A DNA stretch of 6,078 nt from Desulfurococcales archaeon (GTDB taxonomy: Archaea; Thermoproteota; Thermoprotei_A; Sulfolobales; Desulfurococcaceae), in the NCBI GenBank assembly GCA_027028805.1, contig JALVHX010000025.1, positions 1 to 6,078 on the forward strand, in the 5' to 3' direction. This document shows positions 4,946 through 6,078 of the stretch, piece after piece; the stretch's first letter is position 1, and each line of letters starts with the position of its first letter. The notes beneath the pieces were generated by a model. That model was not told where the DNA came from and ran no database searches. It saw only the letters and a list, made by a program, of their open reading frames with translations. The translations under genes were made by a program, and so were the position numbers.

Positions 4946-5674
4946 TTGGCTAAGCGTGAGAGGATAATTGTCTTCAAGCTCCCGGAGGACGCTTATAGGG
5001 CTCTGGTGGAGAGGGCTAGGGCCGAGGGCTATAGCCTTGTCTCCGACTATGTCAGGGCAGTTATCCTCAGAGAGCTCGGCCTCGGAGACTATGTCTCGCG
5101 GATAGAGAGGCTGGAGAAGAGGCTGGAGAGCCTGGAGAAGACGGGGGGAGCCGACTTCGAGAAGATAAGGAAGCGCGTGGAACGCATAGTGACCGACATG
5201 GTTAACCCGGTGACAGCGGATATTCAGAGGGTTCGGCAACAGGTGGCCGAGCTCGTTGAACGCGTCGAGAAGATCGAGGAGAAGATCAAGGAGCTCGAGG
5301 AGGCTAAGGCTAAGCCGGCCCCGGCTCCCCAGAGATACAAGAAGAGGAGCGGCCTAGACCGGCTCAGGGAGCAGGGCGTCTTGTTTGAAAGCGATCTCAC
5401 GCGGCTCAGGGACCGCGACAGCTTCTTCGCATACCTGAGACGGGGAGGAGCAATAGTGATCGAGACGAGCTCGGAGAGGATAGCCGTTGACCCAGAGTAC
5501 TGGGAGAACTTTATAGCGAAGCTGGAGCGCATCAGGACCAATAACGATGACCGGATAAGGGAGATGCTTACGCCCACCGAGTATAGATTGTTCAGGGAGC
5601 TGAAGGAGAGCGGTCTCCTCTACTACGACTCGTCCGAGAAAGCATGGAGGCTCGTGGAGAGGCCGGGCGGCTGA
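4946..5674 (+). CDS. Ribbon-helix-helix (CopG-like) protein with coiled coil and C-terminal domain
   Basis: This 242-residue protein begins with a ribbon-helix-helix fold at about 5-44. A beta-strand (RIIVFKLP, 6-13) is followed by two helices joined by GYSLVSDYV (28-36), as in CopG/Arc/MetJ DNA-binding dimers. A charged region with heptad-like hydrophobic spacing runs from about 48 to 122 with a break near 66-70, and should be a long coiled coil. A KAKPAPAPQRYKKR linker (121-134) leads to a folded C-terminal part (about 136-238). Its last section (LTPTEYRLFRELKESGLLYY, 208-227) resembles a winged-helix. Ordinary CopG regulators are much shorter, so this may be more than a local repressor, for example a chromosome-organising or bridging protein. 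I cannot name it. No upstream in-frame start exists before TTG 4946, which has a GGGTG site. It is divergent from the nuclease-like gene and 67 bases ahead of a TatD-related hydrolase, probably in one operon with it. Confidence 0.82.
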   Translation: MAKRERIIVFKLPEDAYRALVERARAEGYSLVSDYVRAVILRELGLGDYVSRIERLEKRLESLEKTGGADFEKIRKRVERIVTDMVNPVTADIQRVRQQVAELVERVEKIEEKIKELEEAKAKPAPAPQRYKKRSGLDRLREQGVLFESDLTRLRDRDSFFAYLRRGGAIVIETSSERIAVDPEYWENFIAKLERIRTNNDDRIREMLTPTEYRLFRELKESGLLYYDSSEKAWRLVERPGG

Positions 5675-5727
5675 GGCGAAGAATACTAGAACCCGCCTCT
5701 CTCGTATAGACAAGCCGTGTCCACGGC

Positions 5728-5733
5728 GGGGTG
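5728..5733 (+). promoter_or_regulatory. Ribosome binding site of the TatD-related hydrolase gene
   Basis: GGGGTG lies 8 bases before the GTG at 5742 and supports that start. It overlaps the first base of the 10-bp direct repeat. Confidence 0.55.
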
Positions 5734-5769
5734 TATACGCGGTGACCGGTGAGAGGCTCGTATACGCGG
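5733..5769 (+). repeat. Direct repeat GTATACGCGG flanking the hydrolase start codon
   Basis: The 10-mer GTATACGCGG occurs at 5733-5742 and again at 5760-5769, 27 bases apart, one copy on each side of the GTG start. A partial third copy, CTCGTATA at 5701-5708, matches the CTCGTATA at 5757-5764. The spacing of 27-29 bases is a little under three helical turns. The second copy lies in coding sequence (V-Y-A). It is a candidate binding site for a regulator; this is inference only. Confidence 0.4.
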
Positions 5770-6078
5770 ACGCCCACTGCCACACAAACCCGGTAACGGG
5801 GATGGGGGCTAGGAGGATAGCTAGAAAGTTCCGCTCGGTAGGCGGCTGGTTCATAGCGCTTGTCGGTCTTCCACCCTACCATTATGGAATAGAGCCCGTG
5901 GGGCCTGAGAGCTACGCAAAGGCGTTCGACATAGTTATACGGGAGGCCAGTGTTCTCCGCGAGGAGGGGCTTGAGACGAGGGTTCTCCTCGGCTTCCACC
6001 CCGCGGAGGTCGACTATTTGTTCAAGAAGGGCATGGGCCTCGACGAGATAATAGGGCTGGCCGAGAAGGTGCTGGATC
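5742..6078 (+). CDS. TatD-related TIM-barrel metal-dependent hydrolase, COG1831-like, N-terminal part
   Basis: The GTG at 5742 opens a frame of 112 codons that is cut by the right edge. DAHCHTN (10-16) carries the His-x-His pair (H12, H14) that binds metal in the amidohydrolase/TatD superfamily. SVGGWFIALVGLPPYHYGI (32-50) and LLGFHPAEVD (82-91, H86) match the pattern of the archaeal COG1831 branch, where a GG-containing segment follows the first strand and a G-x-HPAE motif follows the second metal-binding strand. TatD relatives include DNA exonucleases and other phosphoester or amide hydrolases; the substrate of this branch is not known to me. The rest of the barrel, with the remaining His and Asp ligands, lies beyond the window. 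A GGGGTG ribosome binding site supports the start. The 67-base gap after the ribbon-helix-helix gene suggests cotranscription, though no strong promoter is excluded. Confidence 0.85.
   Translation, partial: MTGERLVYADAHCHTNPVTGMGARRIARKFRSVGGWFIALVGLPPYHYGIEPVGPESYAKAFDIVIREASVLREEGLETRVLLGFHPAEVDYLFKKGMGLDEIIGLAEKVLD

Noticed and set aside
5354..5999. Overlapping minus-strand frames opposite the ribbon-helix-helix and hydrolase genes
   Set aside because: These are antisense shadows. The plus-strand reading has ribosome binding sites and recognisable motifs, and the shadows have neither.

Overview
The window looks like chromosomal DNA of a hyperthermophilic crenarchaeon, probably of the Desulfurococcales (Pyrodictiaceae-like). 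That placement is inferred from the style of the sequence, not from a marker gene. Arginine is written mostly as AGG/AGA and isoleucine as ATA. Genes are closely packed. Upstream regions carry archaeal TATA-like boxes, and several genes start with GTG or TTG. The proteins belong to archaeal-type families and are rich in R, E, V and L. I see no mobile element, CRISPR array, rRNA or tRNA, and no gene-free stretch longer than 300 bases.

Left part (1-1614, minus strand): the 5' end of a family 5 (oligopeptide/dipeptide type) ABC transporter substrate-binding protein runs off the left edge. Upstream of it, in the same direction, is an unrecognised 297-residue membrane protein with one transmembrane helix near each end and an N-glycosylation-sequon-rich ectodomain. 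A roughly 215-base divergent intergenic region follows.

Middle (1830-3601, plus strand): a probable two-gene operon. The first gene is another unrecognised small protein with the same plan (helix, extracellular domain, helix) plus two cysteines. The second is a GT4-family glycosyltransferase resembling the ALG11 type used in lipid-linked oligosaccharide assembly. Its stop codon overlaps tail to tail, on a shared CTAG, with the stop of a minus-strand beta-CASP metallo-beta-lactamase nuclease-like gene (3598-4701).

Right part (4702-6078): a 244-base divergent regulatory region separates the nuclease-like gene from a ribbon-helix-helix (CopG-like) protein with a long coiled coil and a C-terminal domain. 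A TatD-related TIM-barrel metal hydrolase of the COG1831 type follows and is cut by the right edge. The divergent region holds several inverted repeats close to predicted promoters; the ribbon-helix-helix protein is a natural but unproven candidate to bind them.

How the genes might work together: the clearest theme is the cell surface. Two membrane-anchored ectodomain proteins and a solute-binding protein carry N-x-S/T sequons and lie beside a glycosyltransferase of the kind that builds N-glycans. The right half is a nucleic-acid theme: a nuclease-like protein, a DNA-binding protein and a possible nuclease or hydrolase. I do not see convincing evidence for a single new multi-gene system. The best leads are the unrecognised two-helix ectodomain proteins and the structured divergent control region at 4701-4945.
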